Positions 8,564 through 17,686 are shown, numbered from the stretch's first letter. The stretch: 64,000 nt of DNA from an uncultured Dorea sp. (GCA_910584095.1 CAJTYU010000007.1:1-64000), one strand, 5' to 3'. The notes: generated by a model from the letters alone, not told the origin. Numbers and translations are program-made.

Positions 8564-8582
8564 TATGTTTCGTCCTCCCCTA

Positions 8583-9524
8583 TTACAATCCTTCCAGTGC
8601 AGAACCGTTCAAATAATAGAACTTCTTTCCCTGAAAGCTCTCCCTATCTGTCATCCTGTCCTCAAATTCATCTTTTAGCTTCCACCAGCTTACTCCCCAG
8701 TTGCTGAAGATCGATTCTTCTTCCGGAATTCTAGAAAAAAGCCGTTCAACGGCAATTTCCGGAGAAAGATATTCTAAAAAATGTATCAAGCGTTCTAAAT
8801 ATTCCTCTTTAGAACACACAGCTATTTTACCATCTTTATACCAATCGCACAATAAGCTGTTTTTCGCAATATAAAGTGAATGTATTTTTACTACCGGAAT
8901 TTTTAATGCGGATAAAATCTTTGCTGTCTCAATACTATCTGCAAGAGTATCTCCCGGAAGATTCAAAATGACATGAGCGCAAATGTCAAAACCAAACCGT
9001 TGAATCCGCATCGCGGCGTCGATAAATTCTGCCAGTCCGTGTCCACGTTCCATGCGGGCAAGCGTGTGATAATTTGCAGTCTGGAGTCCTAGCTCTACCG
9101 TAATTTCAACGGAATAGTTTTTGGCTGCGTCACAGAGAACTTCCAGATAATCATCTCTGATGCAGTCCGGTCTGGTTGAAACAGCAATTTCTACAATGTC
9201 CTTCATAGAAGCAGCTTCTGTAATATATGACATAAAATCTGCAAGAGGCAGATAAGTATTCGTATAATTCTGGAAATATCCGATAAATTTGTGAGCATGA
9301 TATTTAGATTCTATTATGTTTCTAGTTTTAATAAGCTGTTCTGCAACTGAATTGCCGGCATTTCCAGCTTCAAATCCAGCGCCGGCCCCAGCACAGAATA
9401 CGCAGCCGCGTTTTCCCTTTTTCCTGTTAGGGCAGGTTACCGGTAAAGAGATCGGAAGCTTATAGACTTTTTCATTGTACTTCTTTTTCAAATAATCAGA
9501 ATAAGAATAATATAAATTTGACAT
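8583..9524 (-). CDS. TIGR01212/YhcC-family radical SAM protein
   Basis: A radical S-adenosylmethionine protein related to Elp3; family members are of uncertain function. The cluster cysteines are C31, C41 and C44 (C-x9-C-x2-C), the wide first spacing typical of the YhcC group. Other family signatures are the FIGYFQNYTNTY segment and VSTRPDC. Length (313) fits the family. An AAGGA 7 bases before the ATG supports the start. It lies 19 bases upstream of the HlyD-like gene and may head this operon. Confidence 0.88.
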   Translation of the reverse strand: MSNLYYSYSDYLKKKYNEKVYKLPISLPVTCPNRKKGKRGCVFCAGAGAGFEAGNAGNSVAEQLIKTRNIIESKYHAHKFIGYFQNYTNTYLPLADFMSYITEAASMKDIVEIAVSTRPDCIRDDYLEVLCDAAKNYSVEITVELGLQTANYHTLARMERGHGLAEFIDAAMRIQRFGFDICAHVILNLPGDTLADSIETAKILSALKIPVVKIHSLYIAKNSLLCDWYKDGKIAVCSKEEYLERLIHFLEYLSPEIAVERLFSRIPEEESIFSNWGVSWWKLKDEFEDRMTDRESFQGKKFYYLNGSALEGL

Positions 9525-9598
9525 TACAATTTCCTTTTTGAATGAATAAACGCAACATTTCCCGTATATACTATCCTCACAGTAAAGGAGGAATATTC

Positions 9599-9802
9599 AT
9601 GAAATGGTTTGATAATACAGCATTAACACTGGTAATTATCGGTGCAGTCAATTGGCTGCTGGTGGGAATTTTCCGCTTTGACCTAGTAGCCTTTGTATTT
9701 GGGAATCTGAGCTGGTTTTCAAGGATTGTTTACGCGATCGTTGGATTATGCGGACTTTATCTTATCAGCCTGTATGGACGGATTTACACTAGCGAACAAT
9801 AA
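9599..9802 (+). CDS. DUF378 small membrane protein
   Basis: A 67-residue protein with two hydrophobic segments (about 9-28 and 38-57) and the DUF378 signature NWLLVG near residue 19. Function is unknown. The ATG at 9599 follows an AAAGGAGG site; an upstream in-frame ATG at 9542 lacks one. It is an isolated plus-strand gene between two minus-strand operons and ends in a strong terminator. Confidence 0.88.
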   Translation: MKWFDNTALTLVIIGAVNWLLVGIFRFDLVAFVFGNLSWFSRIVYAIVGLCGLYLISLYGRIYTSEQ

Positions 9803-9803
9803 T

Positions 9804-9829
9804 AAGAGGGGTTTTTGCCCCTCTTTTTT
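9804..9829 (+). terminator. Rho-independent terminator after the DUF378 gene
   Basis: An 8-base-pair stem (AAGAGGGG with CCCCTCTT), a 6-base loop and six T (9824-9829) follow the stop directly. The same hairpin abuts the dacF-like stop on the other strand and may serve both genes. Confidence 0.92.
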
Positions 9830-10802
9830 ATTGAAGATTAGGTATCTGATTAATGATCGCGCTCATATCTTCATAGAGAAGTGGTTTGGAATCCGCTCCC
9901 ATGACAATTGATATGTATGAACCGCCAGCGTCATCCTGATCAAGAAGCACCAGACAGTTGCCAGCTTCCCCGGTATATCCGGTCTTTCCGCCGATAACCG
10001 TTGCGCCATAAGGAAGGGCCGCCTCCCCCCTTGCATAGAAGCTGGTCGGCTCCCACGTTTCCTGCCGCTGGTTTCCGTCTGCACCGGTAATATCTGCAGT
10101 ATAAGATGGGGCGCTGATAATATTTACAAACTCTTCATATTTAATACATTCATTAAAAATCAGGTATAAATCATACGCCGTGGTGTAATGGTTGTCATCG
10201 TGCAGACCGTTGGGGGTTACAAAATTCGTATTGCTTGCTTTAAGTTCTTGTGCCTGAGCATTCACCATTGCCATAAATTCTTCCGTGCTCCCACCGACGT
10301 GTTCGGCAATAGCTACTGCGCTGTCATTGCCAGAACACAAGAGAAGTCCATTTAGTAACGCTTCCATTGTAACCTGGTCGCCTTCTCTCAACCCGCTGAC
10401 GGATGCATCAGCCGCAAAGCTGGAGGCCGCCCCGTTGCTGCTTACGGTTACAACCTCATCCATGCTGCAGGACTTTAGTGCAGTCAGCGCAGTTAAAATC
10501 TTTGTAGTGCTTGCAGGATAAACTCTTTCGTGCATATTATAAGCATAGTTAACCTTCCGGCCGTTTACGTCAAAAAGGGCGGCCGCATGCAGGGAAGAGT
10601 CGCCGGCAAAGCCTTCTATCTGCACGTCTGAACTGCTGACGCATAAGTCTTCGCTATATAGGTGCGCTTCATACAGACTGCGGTTATAATTTTCGTTTTC
10701 ATAGTCGGCTACGATTGGTTCCTGCGCCTTGCAGCCGGTAAGCAATGATGCCGCAGCCAAGGCAGCACAGCAATAAATCGGTATTTTATCTATACATTTC
10801 AC
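9828..10802 (-). CDS. D-alanyl-D-alanine carboxypeptidase, S11 family, predicted lipoprotein
   Basis: A penicillin-binding protein that trims the terminal D-Ala of peptidoglycan stem peptides. The three active-site motifs are present: S98-T-T-K101, S157-G-N159 and K273-T-G275. The N terminus is a lipoprotein signal with lipobox LTGC (C24), so the enzyme is predicted to be lipid-anchored rather than held by the C-terminal amphipathic helix usual in DacA/DacF. It is shorter (324) than most S11 enzymes, fitting loss of the C-terminal domain. The start overlaps the end of mgsA by 17 bases and has no well-spaced ribosome site, suggesting coupling. It is the last gene of the cell-shape operon. Confidence 0.92.
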   Translation of the reverse strand: MKCIDKIPIYCCAALAAASLLTGCKAQEPIVADYENENYNRSLYEAHLYSEDLCVSSSDVQIEGFAGDSSLHAAALFDVNGRKVNYAYNMHERVYPASTTKILTALTALKSCSMDEVVTVSSNGAASSFAADASVSGLREGDQVTMEALLNGLLLCSGNDSAVAIAEHVGGSTEEFMAMVNAQAQELKASNTNFVTPNGLHDDNHYTTAYDLYLIFNECIKYEEFVNIISAPSYTADITGADGNQRQETWEPTSFYARGEAALPYGATVIGGKTGYTGEAGNCLVLLDQDDAGGSYISIVMGADSKPLLYEDMSAIINQIPNLQ

Positions 10803-11181
10803 GCCAGTCTAAATCTCCTCTATCCAATGCTAATACAATCAATTCCGCGGTTGCAAGATTACTTGCCATAGGGATATTATGCATATCACAAAGCTTGATT
10901 ACGTCGTTTACATCTGGTTCATGGGGCTTCGCATCCGTCGGATCCCGAAGAAAAATTAAAGCGTCAATATCGTTCTGGGCAATCTGTGCCCCAAGCTGCT
11001 GCTTACCGCCCAAAGGACCGGCAAGATATTTGTGAACAGACAGATTCGTTACTTCTTCTATCAACCGTCCCGTCGTTCCCGTTGCATACAGATTATGCTT
11101 GCTCAAGATTCCCCGATATGCAATACAGAAGTTCTGCATCAAAGTTTTCTTTGAGTCATGCGCAATTAAACCTATGTTCAT
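10786..11181 (-). CDS. mgsA: Methylglyoxal synthase family protein with altered catalytic site
   Basis: By family this is methylglyoxal synthase, which converts dihydroxyacetone phosphate to methylglyoxal and phosphate. Conserved are AHD (H8, D9), K12, the phosphate-binding LYATGTTG and the PHEPDV segment (H87, D90). The motif that I recall as GGDQQ in E. coli and B. subtilis, where the Asp (E. coli D71) is the catalytic base, reads GGKQQ here, with K60 encoded by AAG at 11002-11004. Either the enzyme is inactive, it uses another base, or the family member has another role. Length (131) is normal. The AAGGAG site and operon place after rodA are typical of Clostridia. Confidence 0.88.
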   Translation of the reverse strand: MNIGLIAHDSKKTLMQNFCIAYRGILSKHNLYATGTTGRLIEEVTNLSVHKYLAGPLGGKQQLGAQIAQNDIDALIFLRDPTDAKPHEPDVNDVIKLCDMHNIPMASNLATAELIVLALDRGDLDWREMYR

Positions 11182-11194
11182 CGTTCCACTCTCC

Positions 11195-12325
11195 TTATTT
11201 ATATTTTTTGGGCTGAAGGCCGATGTTCAAAACCAATCCGATTCCCAGATACAAACTAACTAAAGATGTCAGCCCATAACTAACAAAAGGTAAAGGAATT
11301 CCCGTATTAGGGAATATCTGCGTTGCTACTGCAATATTAATAAATGACTGGATTCCTATCAGAGAACCCACCCCGCAGCAGATAATCCTTCCGGCGGTAT
11401 CCTGTGCCTTGATACCAATCAAAATACAATGTATTACTATTAATAATAACAGAGCAATTACCAGACAGCAACCCACAAATCCTAATTCTTCTCCAATAAT
11501 TGCAAAAATAAAGTCTGTCTGCGGCTCCAGAATAAAATTTCCGTTTTTTACGGAGGTGGTTGTGTTATTATTTAATCCCTTGCCTGTCAATTGGCCTGAT
11601 CCTATGGCCATAACAGAATTATTCTGCTGATAGGCTTCGTCGCTCGCATATTTTTCAGGTTCAAGCCACGCAAGAATACGCTTTTGCTGATAATCATCCA
11701 AAATTTTCTGGTTGGGCTGAACCACAATACTTAAGAAAATAATCGCAATCGGAACGGTAATTACCAGCACTGTACCGATAAAATGATAGCTTAGCCCGCC
11801 TACATACATCAGAAAACAGAATAACAGTGCGGTACAGATCGTCGTAGACAGATTCGGTTCTTTATAAATTAAAGCTAGAGGAATGATAATCAATATCACG
11901 GCCTTAATGATAGTCTGGCGTTCACTTAAATCCTGTTCATGCTTCATGATAAACTTTGCAAAGAAAATAATAAGCAGGATTTTGACAAGCTCCGAGGGCT
12001 GGAAATTGGTAAAGCCGACATTGATCCAGCGTCTTGCGCCATTGACATACACGCCGATTCCAGGTACAAGCACTATCGCAAGCATAAATACAGATGCAAA
12101 ATATAAAATCCAGTAAAAGCCTGAAATCCAAACATAATCAATCAGCGATACAGCCAGCATCACGCCGACGCCAAGCACCACGCCGACAATCTGACGGCTC
12201 TGGTAATTCTCATTTGCGCTTCCTACCACCAGCACGCCGATAAAAGATACGGCAAGCACCAGTATGATCAGACTAAATTTATAATCTTTTAATTTATAAG
12301 GTCTTCGTAGTTTAATCAGTTTCAA
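11195..12325 (-). CDS. rodA: RodA, SEDS peptidoglycan glycosyltransferase
   Basis: RodA polymerises lipid II into glycan strands for side-wall growth with a class B PBP, here presumably the PBP2 at 13375-16305. The 376-residue protein has about ten membrane segments and SEDS signatures: GARRWINVGFTNFQPSELVK in the loop near residue 95 and the C-terminal PNTGIPLPFVSYG. Its gene neighbours MreBCD and PBP2 favour RodA over FtsW or SpoVE. It starts at a TTG (12325) with AGGAG 7 bases upstream, overlapping the minE stop by four bases, so translation is probably coupled and moderated. Confidence 0.93.
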   Translation of the reverse strand: MKLIKLRRPYKLKDYKFSLIILVLAVSFIGVLVVGSANENYQSRQIVGVVLGVGVMLAVSLIDYVWISGFYWILYFASVFMLAIVLVPGIGVYVNGARRWINVGFTNFQPSELVKILLIIFFAKFIMKHEQDLSERQTIIKAVILIIIPLALIYKEPNLSTTICTALLFCFLMYVGGLSYHFIGTVLVITVPIAIIFLSIVVQPNQKILDDYQQKRILAWLEPEKYASDEAYQQNNSVMAIGSGQLTGKGLNNNTTTSVKNGNFILEPQTDFIFAIIGEELGFVGCCLVIALLLLIVIHCILIGIKAQDTAGRIICCGVGSLIGIQSFINIAVATQIFPNTGIPLPFVSYGLTSLVSLYLGIGLVLNIGLQPKKYK

Positions 12326-12534
12326 TGTTCTTCTCCTGTCAGCTGTATATGTATGGCGGATCTGGTAATGGATACCCGGAAATCCTCTTCTGTTATTTCC
12401 ACATATCTGGAGAGCGTTTTGTAAAGTTCATGGCAGATCAGATCGTATTCCTTCGGTTTACAGTGTACACGGTCAGCAACCACAAGCGCCTCCAGCCTTT
12501 CTTTTGCAATCCGTACCGAAGATCTTTTCATCAT
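12322..12534 (-). CDS. minE: MinE, division-site topological specificity factor
   Basis: MinE stimulates the MinD ATPase and drives Min redistribution so that the septum forms at mid-cell. At 70 residues it is short compared with about 88 in E. coli, but has the recognisable MinCD-interacting helix (SVRIAKERLEALVVADR) and the C-terminal dimerisation region. An AGGAGG lies 8 bases before tandem ATG codons. It follows minD and overlaps rodA; no minC is present in the cluster. Confidence 0.88.
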   Translation of the reverse strand: MMKRSSVRIAKERLEALVVADRVHCKPKEYDLICHELYKTLSRYVEITEEDFRVSITRSAIHIQLTGEEH

Positions 12535-12546
12535 CTGGAGAACCTC

Positions 12547-13338
12547 CTAGTTCTTCCTAAACAGATTGGTAAGCCTGCTGAGGAAACTTTGGCCGCGGCT
12601 AAGATCAAGAAACGGAATCTCCTCTCCAAGGATTCTGCGGCAGATATTGGAATAGGCGTCCCCCGCAAAGGAATCCATCCCAATCACCGGCATTCCCTGA
12701 TTCGTTCCGATTACGATCTGTTCATCATCCGGGACAATTCCAAGAAGTGGGATTGACAGAATCTCTGTCACATCATCCACCGACATCATATCTCCTCTTT
12801 TTACCATATCAATCCGTATCCGATTGATGATCAGTTCCATTTTATTTAATTTATTAGATTCTAACAGGCCGATAATCCGGTCTGCATCCCGGATTGCCGA
12901 AACCTCCGGCGTGGTTACCACAAATGCCCTGTCTGCACCCGCAATAGCGTTCTGAAAGCCTTGTTCAATTCCCGCCGGACAATCCAGCAGTACATAATCG
13001 AAATCCTCCCGAAGTTCTTCTGTCAGCTTCTGCATCTGTCCCGGGGAAACGGCCGTCTTATCTTTCGTTTGAGCTGAAGGAAGCAGATATAGATTTTCAT
13101 ACCGCCTGTCCCTGATCAGGGCCTGCTTCATCCTGCACTTTCCTTCCACAACATCTACGAGATTGTAAACGATTAAATTTTCAAGTCCCATAACCACGTC
13201 CAGATTCCGAAGACCTAGATCTGTATCAATGATTACAACCTTTTTATCAAGCTGTGAAAGCCCGGCTCCGATATTTGCCGTAGTAGTTGTCTTACCGACG
13301 CCGCCTTTTCCCGATGTAATTACAATAACCTCACCCAT
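12547..13338 (-). CDS. minD: MinD, septum-site ATPase
   Basis: MinD is a membrane-binding ATPase of the ParA/MinD group. The deviant Walker A is at residues 10-18 (GKGGVGKTT, signature K11 and K16). Other conserved segments are DTDLGLRNLD and LLDCPAGIE. The C terminus (SFLSRLTNLFRKN) forms the basic amphipathic helix that targets the membrane. Length (263) is standard and an AGGAGG site precedes the ATG. The gene immediately upstream is PBP2, not minC, which is unusual. Confidence 0.97.
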   Translation of the reverse strand: MGEVIVITSGKGGVGKTTTTANIGAGLSQLDKKVVIIDTDLGLRNLDVVMGLENLIVYNLVDVVEGKCRMKQALIRDRRYENLYLLPSAQTKDKTAVSPGQMQKLTEELREDFDYVLLDCPAGIEQGFQNAIAGADRAFVVTTPEVSAIRDADRIIGLLESNKLNKMELIINRIRIDMVKRGDMMSVDDVTEILSIPLLGIVPDDEQIVIGTNQGMPVIGMDSFAGDAYSNICRRILGEEIPFLDLSRGQSFLSRLTNLFRKN

Positions 13339-13374
13339 AACAATCCTCCTGCTCTTTTACGTTAGCGAATCTGA

Positions 13375-16305
13375 TTAGTCGCTGTGTGCTGACACAGTAA
13401 CTTTCTTTGCAGTTCCGGTAATCAATTCTGCCGGATCTGTAATCTCATAATAGTATTCCATAACACCATTTCCTACTTCTGCGGCAAATGTAGAGCTGTA
13501 TCCGTTTGCAATACGGATTGCCATTGCCAGTTCAGGATTATTGCTCGGTGCGAATCCCACGAATAATCCATGGTCAGGATGCGATGTACTCTGCTGTGCG
13601 GTACCGGTTTTGCCGGATAGCTGGACGTCGCTGTTATTCAGCTTTCCAAATACAGTATAGTTGTTTTCTACAACTCCCCGCATTCCGGCATGGACCAAAT
13701 TCCATGTATTTTGTGAAATTCCCTCTACGGTATTCTTTATCTTTGGTTCTTGTTTCATCGTCACTGTTCCGTCAACTGCCTCAATACGGTCTATCAGTGT
13801 CAAATCATATACGGTTCCCTCATTTGCAACTGCCGAAATATATCTGGCAAGCTGGCTGGTCGTGTAGTTATTGGTACCCTGTCCCATTGCGGAACGGACA
13901 GAGTCCTCATCCGATATCTGAGGCTCTGTTTCCGGAACCTCAATTCCTGAGGCGGCGTCAAGCCCAAACCTTGCGGCATAGTCAGCGAGCTTCTCAAGCC
14001 CCTGACTGCTGGAATAATTTCTTGGAATCGGATCGCCGTTCTCGTCAATTTGTTCTTCCTCCGACGGATTATCCAGTCCCAGCCGCAGGCCAAGCTCACA
14101 GAAAAAGACGTTACAGGAATGAGTAATTCCTCCTACAATTTCCTGTGTTCCATGTACATCCGGATATACCCAGCAGCGGACATTCGGTTCCACACTATCA
14201 TACACTCCGTCACAGTTAATATAAGTGCCCTCGGATATGACGCCCTCGGTAAGGCCTGCAATCGCCGCCAAAGGTTTGTAGGTGGAACCGGGCGCGGTCT
14301 TTTCCTGCGTAGCATTGTTATAAAATGGACGTGAGGAAGATGTTACAAGATGATTATAGTACACACTGTCCATAGAATTAGCAAGCCGGTTATTGTCATA
14401 ACCCGGATAGGATACGCATGCCAGAAGACTTCCGTTATTCGGGTCAGTAATAACCACCGATCCGGTACAGGGCTCTAATCCAAGCTGTCCCGGCGTAATA
14501 TCCAGCGTTTCAATTTTGCCGCGGATAAAATCATAGGCTCCAAGACTCCCCGCGTCCAGCGCATTGTACTGTTCTTCATCAAAAGGAAGCAGCTCTTGTT
14601 CATAGAGAATCATGGCGATTTCTCTTCCAGATATTCTTCCGGATTTAATCATATATCGGTAAATCAATTTTGAAAAGGCATTGTCGTTCGAAAGTCTGTC
14701 CTGTACATAGGAAATCATAGCCGCATAAACCTCCGAAGCATTGGAATAGGAACCCTCTCCCTGTATATATTTCTGAAGTCTGGAAGCGTCAATCCAATTC
14801 TGGGATATGGCATAATTCAGGTATGTGCAGATATTAATCGTCTCATCTTCCCGCCACTGCTTATAGGTTGCGTCAGAAGTATCGATGGCGTCCTGAACCA
14901 GAACCCCGTTTGCAGTTAAAATATCGTTGACAATATAGGATTGGTATGCCTGCTGTTCTCTCTCCATATCCTTGTAAAGAGCAGCATTCGGATCTGTCAT
15001 TACATTTTTCAATTGTTCTAATACAGTCTGCTTATATTCTTCAAAAGCAGCTGCAACGCTCTGCTCTGCTCTGCCGGCTCCCTTTTCTGAAAAATGGTTC
15101 ATATTAATCAGGTCGTTTCCGATAAACTGATAATACATATCCCCGCTTGCCACAATTACATCGGCGGCATCCGTACACTGGGAACGGTCATAATCCAATA
15201 CATCCGACATTTTAGCAAGCAGGATTCCCGCGATTTCCTGCTCCAGAATATCATAAGCAGCTTTCTGCAGATCGGCATCTATGGTAAGGTACAAATCCTT
15301 TCCCGCGCTAGACTTTTTCACAGATGAGGATTCAATAACCTTTCCTACGCTGTTCACATATAGGCGCACTTCCCCTTTTTCACCCTGAAGCTCACGGTCC
15401 ATCACCTGTTCTAAACCTGATTTTCCAATAGTGTCCGTCAGAGAATAACTTTTTTGATCCGCCGTACTCAAAGCGTCGTATTCTTCTTGGGAAATCTGGC
15501 CTGTATAACCAATGATATTGGCAAAATATTTGCTGTCCGTATAACGTCTCAGAGAATCCTCTGCAATTTCAACGCCCGGAAGTTCATCCATAGCCTCCAT
15601 AATAGCGGCAACCGTTTCATCACACACATCCTCTGCAACTGTTACCGGAATATACTTCTGAAAACGGTTTAGTCCTATAGCATAGCGGATGGTAACCAGC
15701 TTTAATACCTCGGTTTTTTCATAAGCATTTTCATCAATTCCGTAACCATACAGCTCATCCGTACACAGATAATGGATAATATCTGAAGCAGACTGCCTTT
15801 TTTGCTCGTCTGTCAGCTTGTCAATGGTACTCTGGCCGTAAACATCGGCTATAAATCTAAGCCGAAGTGTTTCGTCTTCCATGGTAAACTTATATTCTCC
15901 GTTATCCAGAATAATATTGAAATCATGAATAACAGAATCCCCGTTTTCTTCCACAATCTTAATGATCTGCTGTATCTCGCTATTCAGCGCGTCATTCTTT
16001 TCTTCGCTTTCATTGTAATTATCTTCAATCGTTACAGAATAGGCAAGTTCATTATAAGCAAGAAGCTTGCCGTTCCTGTCGTAAATATTGCCTCTGGTAC
16101 CCTGGGTCGTACGCGTTTTCTGGATCTGGAGCTTGTAATCGTCCAGATACTGCTGTCCGCTCACAATCTGAAGATTGAACAGCCTCATCACCAAAACAGC
16201 GGACAATATACAAAATATTGTCATTACCACAAAGACCCTTGTTCTAAAATATCCTGCAACGGCATTCTGTAACCGCTCCCATATACTATACAAACCTGCT
16301 TGCAC
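13375..16305 (-). CDS. Class B penicillin-binding protein 2 with large insertion
   Basis: A transpeptidase that cross-links peptidoglycan, the expected partner of RodA. One membrane anchor is at about 23-45, a PBP-dimer domain follows, and the transpeptidase motifs are S674-T-Y-K677, S730-C-N732 and K899-T-G901. At 976 residues it is about 300 longer than typical PBP2. The excess lies mainly between LTIDADLQKA (about 338-347) and GSVVITDPNNG (about 614), an insert of about 245 polar, helix-rich residues. The start is ambiguous: a GTG at 16305 abuts AAAGGA with no spacing, whereas a TTG at 16293 has AGGAG 11 bases upstream. It overlaps mreD by up to 20 bases. Confidence 0.93.
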   Translation of the reverse strand: MQAGLYSIWERLQNAVAGYFRTRVFVVMTIFCILSAVLVMRLFNLQIVSGQQYLDDYKLQIQKTRTTQGTRGNIYDRNGKLLAYNELAYSVTIEDNYNESEEKNDALNSEIQQIIKIVEENGDSVIHDFNIILDNGEYKFTMEDETLRLRFIADVYGQSTIDKLTDEQKRQSASDIIHYLCTDELYGYGIDENAYEKTEVLKLVTIRYAIGLNRFQKYIPVTVAEDVCDETVAAIMEAMDELPGVEIAEDSLRRYTDSKYFANIIGYTGQISQEEYDALSTADQKSYSLTDTIGKSGLEQVMDRELQGEKGEVRLYVNSVGKVIESSSVKKSSAGKDLYLTIDADLQKAAYDILEQEIAGILLAKMSDVLDYDRSQCTDAADVIVASGDMYYQFIGNDLINMNHFSEKGAGRAEQSVAAAFEEYKQTVLEQLKNVMTDPNAALYKDMEREQQAYQSYIVNDILTANGVLVQDAIDTSDATYKQWREDETINICTYLNYAISQNWIDASRLQKYIQGEGSYSNASEVYAAMISYVQDRLSNDNAFSKLIYRYMIKSGRISGREIAMILYEQELLPFDEEQYNALDAGSLGAYDFIRGKIETLDITPGQLGLEPCTGSVVITDPNNGSLLACVSYPGYDNNRLANSMDSVYYNHLVTSSSRPFYNNATQEKTAPGSTYKPLAAIAGLTEGVISEGTYINCDGVYDSVEPNVRCWVYPDVHGTQEIVGGITHSCNVFFCELGLRLGLDNPSEEEQIDENGDPIPRNYSSSQGLEKLADYAARFGLDAASGIEVPETEPQISDEDSVRSAMGQGTNNYTTSQLARYISAVANEGTVYDLTLIDRIEAVDGTVTMKQEPKIKNTVEGISQNTWNLVHAGMRGVVENNYTVFGKLNNSDVQLSGKTGTAQQSTSHPDHGLFVGFAPSNNPELAMAIRIANGYSSTFAAEVGNGVMEYYYEITDPAELITGTAKKVTVSAHSD

Positions 16306-16804
16306 TCCTTTGTTCTTCCGCCTCTAATCTGCGATTTACATGAAGAATTATCTGATACAAAACCAATGTGACTAAAATCGTATATACCAGCTCAGGGAGC
16401 ATAACATGTCCCAAAAAGTAAGTAAAAATAAATTTTCCCCGAAGCATGAACAGACACATGTATCCGACAAAACTGTACATCAGGTCGCTAATGCCAATTA
16501 AGATTAACGGAAATTTGATATCGTCGTCAAAAAACATTCTGTGAAAGGTACCGTTCAAGTAACCGATCACAGTATAAATTAATGTATAAAATCCCAGCAG
16601 CCCGCCCCAGAATAAATCGATCAGGAGACCGCTCATAAAGCCTACTGCCATGCCGCCTCTTTCTCCCCGCATAAAACCTAAGGAGGCTGTAACAATAATC
16701 ATCAGGTTTGGACGGATATTCGCAAAAGCAAGCCTTCCAAATACTGTTGACTGCAGAAGAAAAGCAGCCGCAACCAAAATCACCATGACAATCTTTCGCT
16801 TCAT
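16286..16804 (-). CDS. mreD: MreD, rod-shape membrane protein
   Basis: MreD is an integral membrane partner of MreC in the elongation complex. The 172-residue protein has five or six hydrophobic segments and the family-typical RPNLMIIVTASLGFMRGERG start region. It lies three bases after mreC with AAGGA 10 bases before its ATG, and overlaps the PBP2 gene. Confidence 0.93.
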   Translation of the reverse strand: MKRKIVMVILVAAAFLLQSTVFGRLAFANIRPNLMIIVTASLGFMRGERGGMAVGFMSGLLIDLFWGGLLGFYTLIYTVIGYLNGTFHRMFFDDDIKFPLILIGISDLMYSFVGYMCLFMLRGKFIFTYFLGHVMLPELVYTILVTLVLYQIILHVNRRLEAEEQRSASRFV

Positions 16805-16807
16805 CTG

Positions 16808-17686
16808 CTATTCTTCCTTTCCGTCTTCGCCGCTGTCATTCACCAAATCCTGCTTCGTTGAGGTGATGACCAGTACCTCCTGAAGGTTATTGAAATCAAC
16901 TGCCGGCGTAATATAGCCGGACCTAGTCAGATTGTTAGAATCCACCTCTATCTCACTGATATATCCGATAAAAATCCCCTGCAGGAACTTCGAACTGATG
17001 TGAGATGTTACCACTTGCTCCCCTACTTCGATTTTATTATCATTATTGGGCAGCTTTTCAAAACGGATTCTTCCGTCATTCATAAGCTTCAAATCCCCGC
17101 GTACCATGCACAAATCTGAAGTAGAAAGCACCATGGCGCTGATATTGCTCTCGTCGTCAATAACTGCACGTACCTGCGCATAGGCAGGCCCGACCTCTGT
17201 TACAATACCAACGAGTCCGCTTCCGGCAAGGACATTCATATCCTCTCTGATTCCGTCATTGCTTCCCTTATCTATCGTAAAGGAATTAAACCAGTTTGTT
17301 CCGTTATTGGCAATTACATGGGCGCCGACTTTTTCATAATCTGCATAATTCTGATCCAGCTTGTAGAGCTCCTGCAGACGTTCCAGTTCATACTGCTCCT
17401 GCCTGAGTCTTGTATTATCAATCGTCATCTCGTCCAGTCTGGATTGTAAGGTTTCATTTTCTGTCTTCAATTCATCCAGAGTCTTAAAATTATCTGTCAA
17501 ATCTCCCATCCAGCGTCCTATGGAGCTGATTCCATTCTGCATAGGTATTATCGTATAATTGCCGATTAAGCTTAACGGCCCCCGGCCTCCGGTAAAAAGC
17601 TCGGCGCCCATTAGCATTCCACAGATAATAATCAGAATCAATAATACATATTTACTTGGAATTCTATTCTGATTTTTAATCTTCAT
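16808..17686 (-). CDS. mreC: MreC, rod-shape scaffold protein
   Basis: MreC spans the membrane once (about 11-31), then has a coiled coil (about 70-115, LDELKTENETLQSRLDEM) and an extracytoplasmic beta-barrel domain that organises PBP2 and RodA. The conserved VIANNGTNWFNSFTIDKG region is clear. Length (292) is normal. Its ATG starts one base after the mreB stop, giving a tight operon. Confidence 0.96.
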   Translation of the reverse strand: MKIKNQNRIPSKYVLLILIIICGMLMGAELFTGGRGPLSLIGNYTIIPMQNGISSIGRWMGDLTDNFKTLDELKTENETLQSRLDEMTIDNTRLRQEQYELERLQELYKLDQNYADYEKVGAHVIANNGTNWFNSFTIDKGSNDGIREDMNVLAGSGLVGIVTEVGPAYAQVRAVIDDESNISAMVLSTSDLCMVRGDLKLMNDGRIRFEKLPNNDNKIEVGEQVVTSHISSKFLQGIFIGYISEIEVDSNNLTRSGYITPAVDFNNLQEVLVITSTKQDLVNDSGEDGKEE

